Below are positions 11,214-20,880 of a stretch of DNA of 64,000 nucleotides, in pieces. Source of the DNA: Platerodrilus igneus (lineage: Eukaryota > Arthropoda > Insecta > Coleoptera > Lycidae); NCBI GenBank assembly GCA_036346225.1, contig JARFIW010001216.1, positions 248,001 to 312,000 of the forward strand, read 5' to 3'. The notes under the pieces were generated by a model. The model was given only the letters and a program-made list of their open reading frames with translations. It did no database searches and had not been told where the DNA came from. The position numbers and the translations under genes are program-made. Each line of letters starts with the position of its first letter. Positions within the stretch are counted from its first letter, which is position 1.

Positions 11214-11576
11214 GGCCTCCGCTTTCACTGCTTTACAGGATCTCACTTCTCTCCGTTCCTTGGCAAGTAGATCTACAGCGACTTCTGCAATAACTGCAAT
11301 GGCTTCCGCGGATACCGTTTTGAATGCACGGACAATCCTCAGCACCATGCGTCGTTGTACCTTTAGTATTAAATTCCTTTTGTTGACAAATTGCATGCTT
11401 TTAGTTCACATTGGGGCCCCTTAGAGCATGATGGAATCTGTTATTGCAGCCAATACACGCTTTTTATTGGTTTTTGGCATACCTATATTCGCCATTAGCC
11501 TACATATCCCATTCGCAGCCATTTGTGCCTCTTTGCCTGTTCTTCTAGATGAAGCTTAAAAACAGACTTTTATCTA

Positions 11577-12075
11577 ATTCCTCAATTCCATATCACCCGC
11601 TTCTAAGAAAATGCAACTACTGTGTTCAAAGACAACAAACATAGAAACAAGGAAAAGATTGCTTAAAATATATGTGTGCAGTGCAGCACTGTACGGCTGT
11701 AAAAGCTTGGACAGTAGGAGAAGCGGACAAGAAAAAGATAGAAGCCTTTCAAATGTTGAGCTACACACGTATGATGAAGATATCATAGACAGACAAAGTT
11801 AAGAACCAAATGGTTCTAGAAATAATAGCGGAAGAAAGAAATTTTGAAATACAGTAAAAAAATTAGGAAAGATAGGATGATAAAACATGTTCTAAGGTAT
11901 GAGTGAATAGTGCAAGCACAGAAAGGGAAAAAAAGAGTTAGAGGTAAACCTAGATTAGATTATTGCACACAAATAGTGCAAGATGTAGGCTTTGGAAATT
12001 TCTGAGAAATGTTTAGATTAGCTTAAAGATGATGGAGGCACGCATTCAACCAGTGCTGGGACTGAAAATCTATTG
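11577..12075 (+). mobile_element. RTE-like LINE C-terminal fragment
   Basis: This matches the C-terminal coding region of RTE-like copy C, for example LCSKTTNIETRKRLLK, then a segment matching EAFEMWCYRRMMK, and the downstream zone around RGRPRLDYC, with many stops. It ends about 50 bp before the mariner relic. It is a truncated and decayed copy. Confidence 0.8.
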
Positions 12076-12374
12076 ATAAGAAGCTTTGATTATATAAAAC
12101 GATATTTATCGATTTTATTGTATAGAGTGTCTCAACAAGAGCGCCGGATTTAATGTTAAAAAACCCCACCTCTTTTCTCCGACTAAACGAATATTTATAT
12201 TTCAACGTAAAGAGGAATAGTTGCGACTAAACATGAAATACGAAATCCGTCAAATGACCACCACCAAACCTGTAGCACACAATTATTCTATTTGTAAAAT
12301 TCTGGATAACGTTTTTGCATAACTGTGGCTATATTTCCGTAATAACGCGCTGTATCTCTTCTTAGAAGCTATCA

Positions 12375-14080
12375 CTTACCTTGGAGTCAAAATCGACAAT
12401 AAATTAAATTGGAAGACGCATGTGCAGTACATTAGAGCTAAAGGAAGCGAAATATCCAATAGGATGATGGCGGCTGCAAAAATTAATTGGGGATTTAGAG
12501 GCGAATCTTTGAAGACGGTCTATACAGGAGCAATCGAGCCGGTGGTGTTGTACGCAGTTTCGTTCTGGGCAGAAGGTTGTAAGGTTAAGGAAGGTAGACA
12601 ATTGGAAAGCATCCAGAGAATCATGGCAGTTAAGGGGGCGCGGGCATACAAGACCACCTCTACGGGGGCGGTGCTGGTTATTAGTAGGATTTTTCCGATC
12701 GAGTTTATTATAAAAGAAATCAGAGATCGCAGAATTATAAATACAAGGGGAGGACAGAACATTATCGAAAGCTTAGACCTAGGGGACGAGAGGTTGAGAG
12801 GAAGATAGAAATTTCGGAATTAGGGCATCCGGCGGATATTAAGGGGATTCAGTTTGTTGAAGGGGTAGAAAGTGCTAGAGGCGCTGGGATCTATACGGAC
12901 GGCTCGAGAATGGACGACGGGAAAGCAGGCGCGGCGTTTGTTGTGTACAAGGAGGAGAGGGAGGTGTTTCATTTCCAAACAAAACTTGCGAATTGGAGTA
13001 CCAGGCGGCTCCGTGGCGTCCCGGGTTCGAATCCCGACACGATTCGCTTCAAAAATGTTAGGCGAACATCTTTCACAAAAATACTCCCTCGTTTGGATCA
13101 GAGGTAAAATGGAGTGTAAGTATTGTCACGCACGTTAAAGATCATTACCTTACTTAGAACAGCAAGTGTTCGGCAAAATTCCAAATTTTCCAGATAAAAA
13201 ACTCGCTTCCTGGTCAATGTAGTGCCTTCGGGTGGAGCATTGGAAAATCACATGTAGGGATAGAGCACCATCTTTCAATGCGAAATGGTGAGTAAAGGGA
13301 AGCTCTAGAGTATGTCGTCAATCACACTGGCGGAAGAGGTACTCTATCAATAGCGATAGTAAATCCGTCTTAGTAGCCCTTTTGAACATGCTCACTTCGA
13401 CCGATCTTCAGGATGATGTCTGGAAGATAGCGCGTATAGCGTTAGGTTTTTGGAATTTGAAGTTCTTTTGAGGCAGGTCTTACCAGAAAAACCAGGGGAG
13501 CGATAGGGCCGACGAGTTGGCTAGGGAGGCCGCCACAGGGCAGTTTCGTTCATCATATTCATTAACTCCAAAGTCGTTAATCAAGACGAAGCTGTGAGAA
13601 AGATCGATTAGTCAATGGGAGGAAAGGTGGAATAACGCCACCACAGATAGATTCACGCATAGGTTTATTCCAACTATAAGGGCTAGAGACAGAATCGAGG
13701 TTACATTCGATCATAAAATGGTGCAGCTCGTTACAGGTCACTGGGCGTTGAAGGTATATTTGAGAAGGTTCGGGCTTGGAAATGACGACGGTTGCGAGTG
13801 CGGCGGGGAAACGAAGAGTACTTTACACGTGCTGTTCAATTGCCCCATCAAAACTTCTAATAGGAGATTAGCTGACAGAAAGTTGGCTATCGAATGCCTA
13901 AGTTGGCCTGGGAATTTGAAGGAAGTCGCGAACCAGAATACGTTCTGAGTCGCGCTAAAGGAATTTGCAGGTAGGGTGGTTAGGTTTGAAGCAGATAATA
14001 GGGCTTAGAGAGATAGTAGGTCGGTTATTAGGTGATGACGAAGTTGGCGCGGAAATGGATTTGAGTTGAATTTTAATATA
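12375..14080 (+). pseudogene. ORF2 C-terminal region: RT tail, RNase H, zinc motif
   Basis: Segments in order are ITYLGVKIDNKLNWKTHV and YTGAIEPVVLYAVSFWAEG (RT thumb and connection), AVKGARAYKTTSTGAVL and PIEFIIKEIRDRR. RNase H follows with YTDGSRMDDGKAGAAF, ISDSKSVLVALL-like residues near 13360 and SDRADELAREAA near 13510; these hold the catalytic aspartates. The last domain has CECGGETKSTLHVLFNCP (13797-13845), the C-terminal CxC...H...C finger common in R1/LOA/I-group LINEs. A SINE breaks the RNase H domain at 13004-13256. There are several frameshifts and a stop after NQNTF at 13946. Confidence 0.85.
13004..13256 (+). mobile_element. tRNA-headed SINE, internally deleted head
   Basis: The body matches the window's SINE family. 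The head begins GGCGGCTCCGTGGCG and jumps to TCCCGGGTTCGAATCCC, so most of the A-box to anticodon region is deleted while the B box GGTTCGAATCC is intact. Near-identical octamers flank it: GAGTACCA at 12996-13003 and GAGCACCA at 13263-13270. It interrupts RNase H codons that are continuous in the minus copy at 55.7 kb. Confidence 0.85.
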
Positions 14081-14642
14081 GTGGATAGTAGTATTAAAAA
14101 AAATCCCAAAAGTCTATTATGCACGATGAACTCCCACACTACTAAAACAATCACTGCCTCACGTTCTACGCGCGGAAAATCGGGAATAAACAAAACAAAT
14201 AAATAACAACAAAATAAATCAGAAAATTTTCATTAATTTAAGTCAGTAAATAAATAAGGAAAATAAAATAGAGTGAAACCGTGCATCCCCCTAGGAGTTA
14301 AAAGTGATAGTGATTGTGACCCCCCAGTACGTGTAGTGCATACCCACCAAGGCTTGCATATCCATCTCCTATTAGCAGTAAGATATAAATAGACGTAAGA
14401 AGACGACCAGATTTTCGGATACTGGAGAAATTATCATCGAGGTAAGGAGAAAAAAATTGTGGCGGCTGCACTCGCATAAGCATTGATTTGTATTACTAAG
14501 TAGATTGATAGATTGCAATAATTTAACGAGCACGTTTTGTGTGTAATGGCATTAGCCGATATAATGCTTATGCAAGGGCACCTGATAAATTGGGTGATGC
14601 TTTTTGCTCTATGCTTAATGCTTATTAGGTATCTATTTACAT

Positions 14643-14702
14643 AATTATATTTATTTATATTTATATTTATATTTATATTTACATTTTATATTTATTTATA
14701 TT
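14643..14702. repeat. ATTTAT microsatellite
   Basis: Imperfect ATTTAT/ATATTT units in a row within the LINE 3' UTR. Confidence 0.8.
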
Positions 14703-15117
14703 CTTTTGTATGTATTTTATTGTTTTGGAGTTTGGTCTGTTTTGTCTGACGTTCTGTCGCCATTTTAGGTGGCAGCATTTTTATAGGGAGGAAGATTGTA
14801 ATTGAAAAAATTGTAATTATAATATAAATCAGTTAGGGAACGATAGGGAAAGTAGGAACAGATTTAGGCTGAAGATAAAATAAATTTATAGAGCAAGCAA
14901 AATAGCTGGATTCACTATTAAAATAATTGGCGAATTCCTAGAAATTTGAATCCATCTTAAATTAGTTAGCTAGCTTTCGATAGTTTTAAGTCGGCTTTTC
15001 AGGTCGCATCGGTAAGTAGAGCTGGCGACTGCTATCCGGTATTACGGATCCCTTCCTTTTAACTATCGCGCGTGTCTTGTTGATCGCACACACTCCAAAA
15101 TCAATGCTAGGGATACC

Positions 15118-15417
15118 TTACATGTGATTTTCCAATGCTCCACCCGATGGTACTACATTGACCAGGAAGCGATTTTTTTTACCTGGAAAATTTGGAATTT
15201 TGCCGAATCCTTGCTGTTCCAAGCAAGGTAGGGATCTTTAACGTGCGTGACAACACTCACACACGGGATCTCCATTTTACCTCTCATCCGAACGATGGTG
15301 TGATTTTGTGAAAAATGCTCGCCTAACATTTTTTAAGTGGACCGTGTTGGGATTAGAACCCTGGACCTTGGGCGTAGTAGTCACACACATACCAACTACG
15401 CCACGGAGCCGCCCCGC
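15118..15417 (-). mobile_element. Full-length tRNA-headed SINE (left member of a pair)
   Basis: In minus orientation this is a full SINE, from a tail of TTACATGTG (its 3' end, at the left) to a GGCGGCTCCGTGGCGTAG head at the right. It is flanked by GCTAGGGATACC (15106-15117) and GCTAGAAATACC (15418-15429). The target copy on the right also serves as left flank of a second SINE piece. Confidence 0.85.
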
Positions 15418-15429
15418 GCTAGAAATACC

Positions 15430-16070
15430 TTACATTGTTACATGTCGAAATTCGGCCTGTAAGCATTTCCATAAGTTTCTAATTTGTAAGTGATTTCGCG
15501 CCAATAATTTAAAAAGACCTGTGCGTGCATTTCCGTCCTTTAAAATAGTTGCGTTTGCGCAAGAGAATGCGCAGACGCAGAGAGAAAAGAAAGTGGTGAA
15601 TTTCCCACACGGCGGGACTAGTCAACGAGACGTCGAGCCTAGTGGTTTATCTTCTTTTTCAGGCAATGTAGGTTTCCTTCCATTTCTACCTGATTATCGT
15701 ACCTTTACCTGTATTCCGCTACAGAAAAGAAGAAGACGAATTAAATTTGGATTCAACCGGGGGTAACGGATTACCCACGCCCGAAATGCTCAACGACGCC
15801 TAACTGCCGTCATAATAGCGTAATGCTGTAAGGAGTCCTACATTTACGTGAGTACCTTTATCGTTTTTTGCATGTGATGTAGTAATTTAAAGCATGTATA
15901 TGACGTAATACCTTATTTGTACAATGTTTTGCAATTATTTATCATTGTTACAACGGTCGTAGTGGCTCTAATACATTGCCGTCGGCACTTAAAAAAGTAT
16001 ACCTTGAGTGTAGACTCGAGTGTAACAACATGTGATTTTCCAATGCTCCACCCGAAGGTACTACATTGTC
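15430..16070 (-). mobile_element. 5'-truncated SINE split by a solo LTR (right member of a pair)
   Basis: The last 45 or so bases of the SINE remain: TTACAT at 15430-15435 and, beyond the LTR, ACATGTG through CTACATTGTC at 16028-16070. It is bounded on the left by GCTAGAAATACC and on the right by GCTAGGGATACC (16071-16082). The LTR at 15436-16027 landed in its tail. Confidence 0.75.
15436..16027. mobile_element. Solo LTR, family beta copy 2
   Basis: A 592-bp LTR with perfect ends TGTTACA ... TGTAACA and the 4-bp duplication ACAT (15432-15435 and 16028-16031). It is similar to 10609-11213 over most of its length, including TTCGGCCTGTAA near the left end, a GTTTGCGCAA zone and GGTCGTAGTGGCTCT near the right end. 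It carries no internal region. Ends and duplication length fit an LTR retrotransposon; the superfamily is not determined. Confidence 0.85.
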
Positions 16071-16192
16071 GCTAGGGATACCATTTTTTAAACCCTAATT
16101 TTAGTGTTAGTTTTAGTTTGTTAGATTAATTTAGCATCGATTAATTTTGAAGTTAGATTAAATTTAGAGCACGTTTGCTTTTCGTGTTTAAA

Positions 16193-16248
16193 CCCAATGT
16201 ACTACCTTCGGGTAGAGCATTGGGGACGTGGTCGCAAGCTTAGCGACC
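16193..16248 (+). other. Two-hairpin 3' end of the R1/LOA-like LINE
   Basis: Hairpin 1 is CCCAATG (16193-16199) with CATTGGG (16218-16224); inside it TACC and GGTA close a TTCG tetraloop. Hairpin 2 is GGTCGC (16230-16235) with GCGACC (16243-16248). CTTATTCAAATTAAAA and the target duplication follow, so this is the very 3' end of the inserted element. A diverged copy lies at 31706-31761. Confidence 0.75.
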
Positions 16249-16289
16249 CTTATTCAAATTAAAATGTATCTCTTCTTAAAGACGTTCAA

Positions 16290-17215
16290 ATGTTTGTGGA
16301 TTGTTCACATACATCTTTTCCTTCACGTAGCTCCAAAGAAAGTAGTCCATCAGTGTTAAATCGCACGATCTCGGTAGCCCATGTTGCTCGTCAAAGTGAG
16401 AAGAGGTCTGGAAATTCGGTCCACAGTAATACATTGTTTCGCGAGCTGTTTGGCAGGTTGCACCGTCCGGTTAGAAAAACATATCCTCCACATCAATTTG
16501 AACCAATTCAGATAAAAAAATGGTTAATATTTCGCAATATTGCACACCATTACCAGTTAGCGTATTTCCATCGGAACTTTCAAAGAAATAGGGTCCAATA
16601 ACTCCGCTAGCCCAAAATGCGCACCGAACAGTAACTCGACGTGGATGCCTTGGTTGTTCCAGTAATACACGATAATTTTCAAGACCCTAAATCAGGTAGT
16701 TCTGGTTATTTAGACACCCGTTCAGTTGAAAATATGCTTCATCGGAGAAAATGATTTTCCTCGGGAAATCCGCCTCAACTTGGCGGTGCTCAAGCAATGA
16801 ATTCACCTCACTGCACTTAGTCCTTTGGCTTAAGTTCTTGCGTCAATTGAATCTTGTACGCGTGGTAATGCATATCTTTTTTTTTTCGAAATTTGTTTCA
16901 GAGTGAGTCTGGTAATGTTCAAATTTTGACGACGATGCCGAAAGGAAATGCCCGGATTTTTGACCACACTTCCCTCACTGCAGCTATTTTCGAAGGACCG
17001 ACAAAGACGGCGACGAACAGTGATCTTTTCATCCATCAACTTGAATTTTGTCTCAAACTTGTTAATTAAACGACGAACTGTCGACTCAATTGGGGCATTG
17101 TTGCAATCGAAAATTGCACTTAATCTGCGAATTGTTTTCGTGAAACTTTCATCATTTTTGTAGTTTTCATAAGAATTAAATATTTTTCGTTTAAATAATG
17201 CTCCATAACTTCTAA
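16290..17215 (-). pseudogene. Tc1/mariner-superfamily transposase relic
   Basis: The minus strand reads, in order and with frame changes, KITVRRRLCRSFENSCSEGS (helix-turn-helix region, about 17035-16975), YKIQLTQELKPKD (about 16855), IIFSDEAYFQLNG (first catalytic aspartate, about 16760), PDGATCQTARETM (second, about 16470) and PRSCDLTLMDYFLW (third, about 16350). I recognise the KIQLTQELKP ... SDEA ... DGAT ... DLTPLDYFLWG series from a transposase family that is common in arthropods. At least six stops or frameshifts are present. The N-terminal DNA-binding half is poorly preserved. The element cannot move by itself. Confidence 0.8.
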
Positions 17216-17301
17216 TCGCGTGGTCTGTAGATGACAGCTATCAGAACATAGAGAATGTACTATTCTTGCTCTAACACAATGGCGCTCCTGTTAAAACATC
17301 T

Positions 17302-20300
17302 TTTATTATAATTATTTATCAAAAGAATTTTGCGAGTAATTTTATACCAACAAAGACTATAGAAATGAATGAGGTCAACTAGCCTCAAAGTTTTATTTTA
17401 ATACTTTAGTGTAGTTAATTGCATAGATTCCAAATGGACCATCCACAAAAACATATTTCCCATAGTTGCAGCTTTCAGAAAGTATATTCAAATTAATTTG
17501 TTTCACACTTTCCACTCGGAATTTATATTAGACATCTGCATGCGAATAATAGGGTATGAAAATCCACCGATTAGTATAACAGACCAAAGACATTGACATT
17601 TTCATCAACTGTTCTCACGTAAATTAATTGGATGGGTTGATACTGCAATGATAAAATATCCAGACAGAAGATATTACTGCCATAATCTTATCATACTCAA
17701 AACTATTTAAATATGTTGTAGCTATAAATTTATCTTGCCTTTAATCATTAACTATTGCGATTCTATTCCTTATGACCTAGAAGATATAGAGTTATTTACA
17801 ATTCAAGGTGTGGTTACATCACATACAATGAATAATCTTGTTACGATACATTAACGTAACTAAATAAAGTGACTTACATAATTTACTAGAAAATCAGAAA
17901 ACTCTTGTAAGAATTTGCAACCGTCATCTATATTTATTTGTTTTTCGAAATTTCCTATACCACATTATAATTGTAAAATATCTATGGTGAATGTCTGCCC
18001 AAAGAAATACAAAATTATCGAATTTTCCATAATTGTTTAATCACCGTACAAGAAAAAAAATACAATGCTGTAGAAGTGTAGACTTTCACGCCGGGATTAA
18101 AGATACATGTTTTGTGTTTGGACTGTGTCAAATACTAAGGAAGTCGACATTTTACCCATTTGTGTATGGGACAAGTCGTGGATCACTACTTCCGAATACG
18201 CAGATCTACACGCCCAATTAAACCCGATTTCTATAGTTAGTGCAAAAGTTACTTCCTTCCAGGTGAGCACATTCTCTTCCCCTATCAAACTAAAGGTGCT
18301 TGTACAGCAAAGTAACTGAAGAACAATGGGAAAGTCACTTGCGTAATAAGTGTATAATGAAATCTGTAGGTTGTTTAGTTATTCTTGGGTGAAAGTTTTA
18401 AACCTCCTTCGGTGCATTCGGCGCGACTTTCCATATACAAGGAGGTTGATAACTCGCATGCTTGTTGAAGTTCATACTAATCTTTACAGTTTCGTTGATT
18501 TTTCTACCGTTAAAAAGACATTTTAGCTCAGTTTCACTTTAGTAACTCAAATATTTTTAGAGATCGCATATGTAATTCAACTGGGAGTGCTCCTGCGAGT
18601 CCGAATGTGTAATTAATTGTTTTAGGAGACGCCCTCGAAAGTTAGTCATATATCGACATCTTAAAAGGGATTAAAAGTGCCAACTTTCCTTATGAAAAGC
18701 GCCACTGAATGCAGTAAAGTACAAACCTTATCTTCCACTCAAGTGTAACTATAACATCAGCTTACTGTGTGCAATTACACAAGCCGACATGATTTTTGGT
18801 GTTTTGAATTTGATAAGTGTCCTTAGCTAATGCGGGTACGTTGATTCTCAACGTGAATTTGGTTTGAGCCCATCACGTCAAGATTTTTCACAAAATTAAA
18901 AAAACCTTTGTGAGATATTTTGTACTAGAGCAAAGAAGTTGTTACAGGCGGAGAAGCTACTACGTATGCAAAATTATAAAATGGGGGCGGCCTGTAAAAC
19001 AAAAATTAAAGGGGGGTCACCGGCACTAGCTAGCGGAAGGTCGTGGATCATATAGAGGGTTAAAATTTTGCAAAAAGGGTTAAATTAATTTATACTATAC
19101 TACAAAAATGTGGCACTTATCTTTCATAAAATATTGTGGCTTAATGACAATTGCCAAGGGCGCCAGACAAGTCGAGAATGTCCAAATGTTCGTACAAAAC
19201 CTTGAGAGACTTGTCATCCCAAGGAGGACAATTGTTTCTTTTAATCAATTCCTCACTTTTTTACTACTTATATATAAAAAAATGAGAAAAACTACTGACT
19301 TAATCAACGGCAAACAAAACTATTTAATTCACAGAGCAATAAACGTGAACCTCTTACATTCATTGATTTAGCAATTTAAGTGAATAGGTGACTATGGAAT
19401 TTATGAAAATTTTGAGTACATAAGTAGTTATCAAACACTTGTATATGAAAGAAACTTATATTATAAATCGTACACTAATTTAATCCTACGGTTTATGGCC
19501 AAAACGTCCTAACAAATAAACTAACAAAAAAAATTGGTCATGCTACTTAACTATAAAAACTTACTTACTAAAGATTGTCCATTATTTGAGGGTTTGTTTT
19601 CTAACGTAGAGCAGTTCTTAAATTTGGGAAGAGAATCTCGCTTGTTGCTTCTGTTTGTAATGTTTAAGAAAATTGACTGGCACACGAACTCGGCAGAATT
19701 TTTAATATTTAATATTTATTTTTAATATTTATCTTGCATCACTATAAATCCGCGAACATATGGGCATAACCCTCGCGAAACTGGAAGAGTAACACTTCTT
19801 TCCAATTTTTTTACTAACGTGATACGAAGTGGAATATTCTATGTCATGCCGGAGAAACGCTACCCGCAAACTACGTTTCTCTCTACTTCTTGACCACGGA
19901 CGGCCCCATTGGAAGAACCCTCCGTCTTTTGGCTAAGCCTTGAGTTATATAGACTAAATTCCTACCCTAATAATTACGTACTTCATTTTCTGTTATCCAA
20001 TGACTGAACTGAACCTCCCACAAAACAAGATTTCAGAAACCAAATCCAACCCCTTTTTAGATGAGAATCACGGAAGCAATTATTCTCCCACGGGTTTAAA
20101 TTATCTTTTACTTTCTACGAATTACTTAAATATGGCAATGTGGAATCTACCTATGGCGGCCGTAGTCTGGCATTAACAAAGACCGGCTAACCTACTTGAG
20201 CCGAAATGGATTTTAAATACAATGGATGTCTCCAGACTACTTAAGATTACTTGTAATATTTGAACAAATCAAATTGGAAATAGTTTTGCGTTATTATGTT

Positions 20301-20880
20301 TTGTTTTGTCTAACCCACTGTCAATCAACGAAGTATTAAGAAGGTTAAGCTTTTCAAACTGAAATTGGTTTTCCTTTATTTACGCTAAAAGGTACTATAC
20401 ATTTTAAGAGGCTTATTGTATTTGACTTACGATGGGGTCTAGAACTTTAAATGATGACCTGCCGCTGGAATTTACTAGCCCGAAGCTATCGGTAAATGTG
20501 GTCTTTTATTATAAAGGATCCTAAATAAAATGAGGTGATTTATTGGTGTAAATTTTTGTTTATACTTTATTCAAGTTACTGAATTTTTTATTTAATTAAT
20601 TTGTTTAATCGTTAACATTACAAAATAATGTTACAAAGTACTTTTATGATATTTCCTAAATTGCATTAAAATTATTTCTATAAAATACTTGAAACATCAA
20701 TAAAAAATATTTTAGTATAAATATTATGCTTATTTCATTTCAGTGACAAACACTATTTTATTTCCGCATCTGTCAAGGTCAACTTTATGGTATGGGCAGT
20801 TGTTTACGAAATAGTTAGTTAGGGTCAGTTGTCTGTATCATCGAGTTCTGTTTTGTTTTTTGAGTGTTTAGTGCGTCACA
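17302..20880. other. Long AT-rich stretch without recognised genes
   Basis: Only short AT-biased frames occur, with no domain or repeat that I recognise. An inverted repeat AACCTCCTT/AAGGAGGTT lies at 18402-18447. The last few hundred bases may include regulatory sequence or 5' UTR of the pseudogene that starts at 20881, but nothing specific can be shown. Confidence 0.5.

Larger units (their letters stand above)
10080..11570 (-). mobile_element. Third LINE family (R1-like) fragment split by an LTR
   Basis: On the minus strand 11570-11214 encodes the region behind the reverse transcriptase fingers: GICRLMANIGMPKTNKKR, ILKVQRRMVLRIVRAFKTVS and VDLLAKERREV, all hallmarks of R1/jockey-like ORF2 proteins. 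The C-terminal tail follows at 10608-10321, with MVRLMLRSSQNWKEIERF and a stop at the complement of 10321-10323. The two parts are separated by a 605-bp solo LTR. The rest to about 10080 is probably 3' UTR and holds a 10-bp hairpin. The 5' part is missing, as expected for a truncated LINE. The protein differs from the R1/LOA-like family at 12.4 kb, so this is a separate family. Confidence 0.7.
12365..16264 (+). mobile_element. R1/LOA-like LINE, 5'-truncated copy with 14-bp TSD
   Basis: The insert sits inside the mariner relic between two copies of TGTATCTCTTCTTA (12351-12364 and 16265-16278). It starts inside the reverse transcriptase C-terminal region and runs through RNase H, a C-terminal zinc motif and a long 3' UTR to a structured 3' end (CTTATTCAAATTAAAA). 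This is the classic outcome of target-primed reverse transcription. Later guests inside it are a SINE in the RNase H region, a microsatellite, a tandem SINE pair and a solo LTR. The 3' UTR without guests is about 1.2 kb. Confidence 0.85.
12124..17301 (-). mobile_element. Tc1/mariner-superfamily element, split by a LINE
   Basis: The left end AGAGTGTCTCAACAAGAGCGCC (in part) at 12124 mirrors the right end, which contains GGCGCTCCTGTTAAAACATC at 17281-17300, so both terminal inverted repeats are present. Removing the insert at 12365-16264 leaves about 1.28 kb, the usual size for the superfamily. The remaining body encodes a transposase relic on the minus strand. The TA target duplication is not clear. 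It is a long-dead element that served as target for the R1/LOA-like LINE. Confidence 0.8.

Noticed and set aside
18033..18319. Overlapping short frames on both strands
   Set aside because: No recognisable motif, no consistent codon pattern; likely chance in AT-rich DNA.
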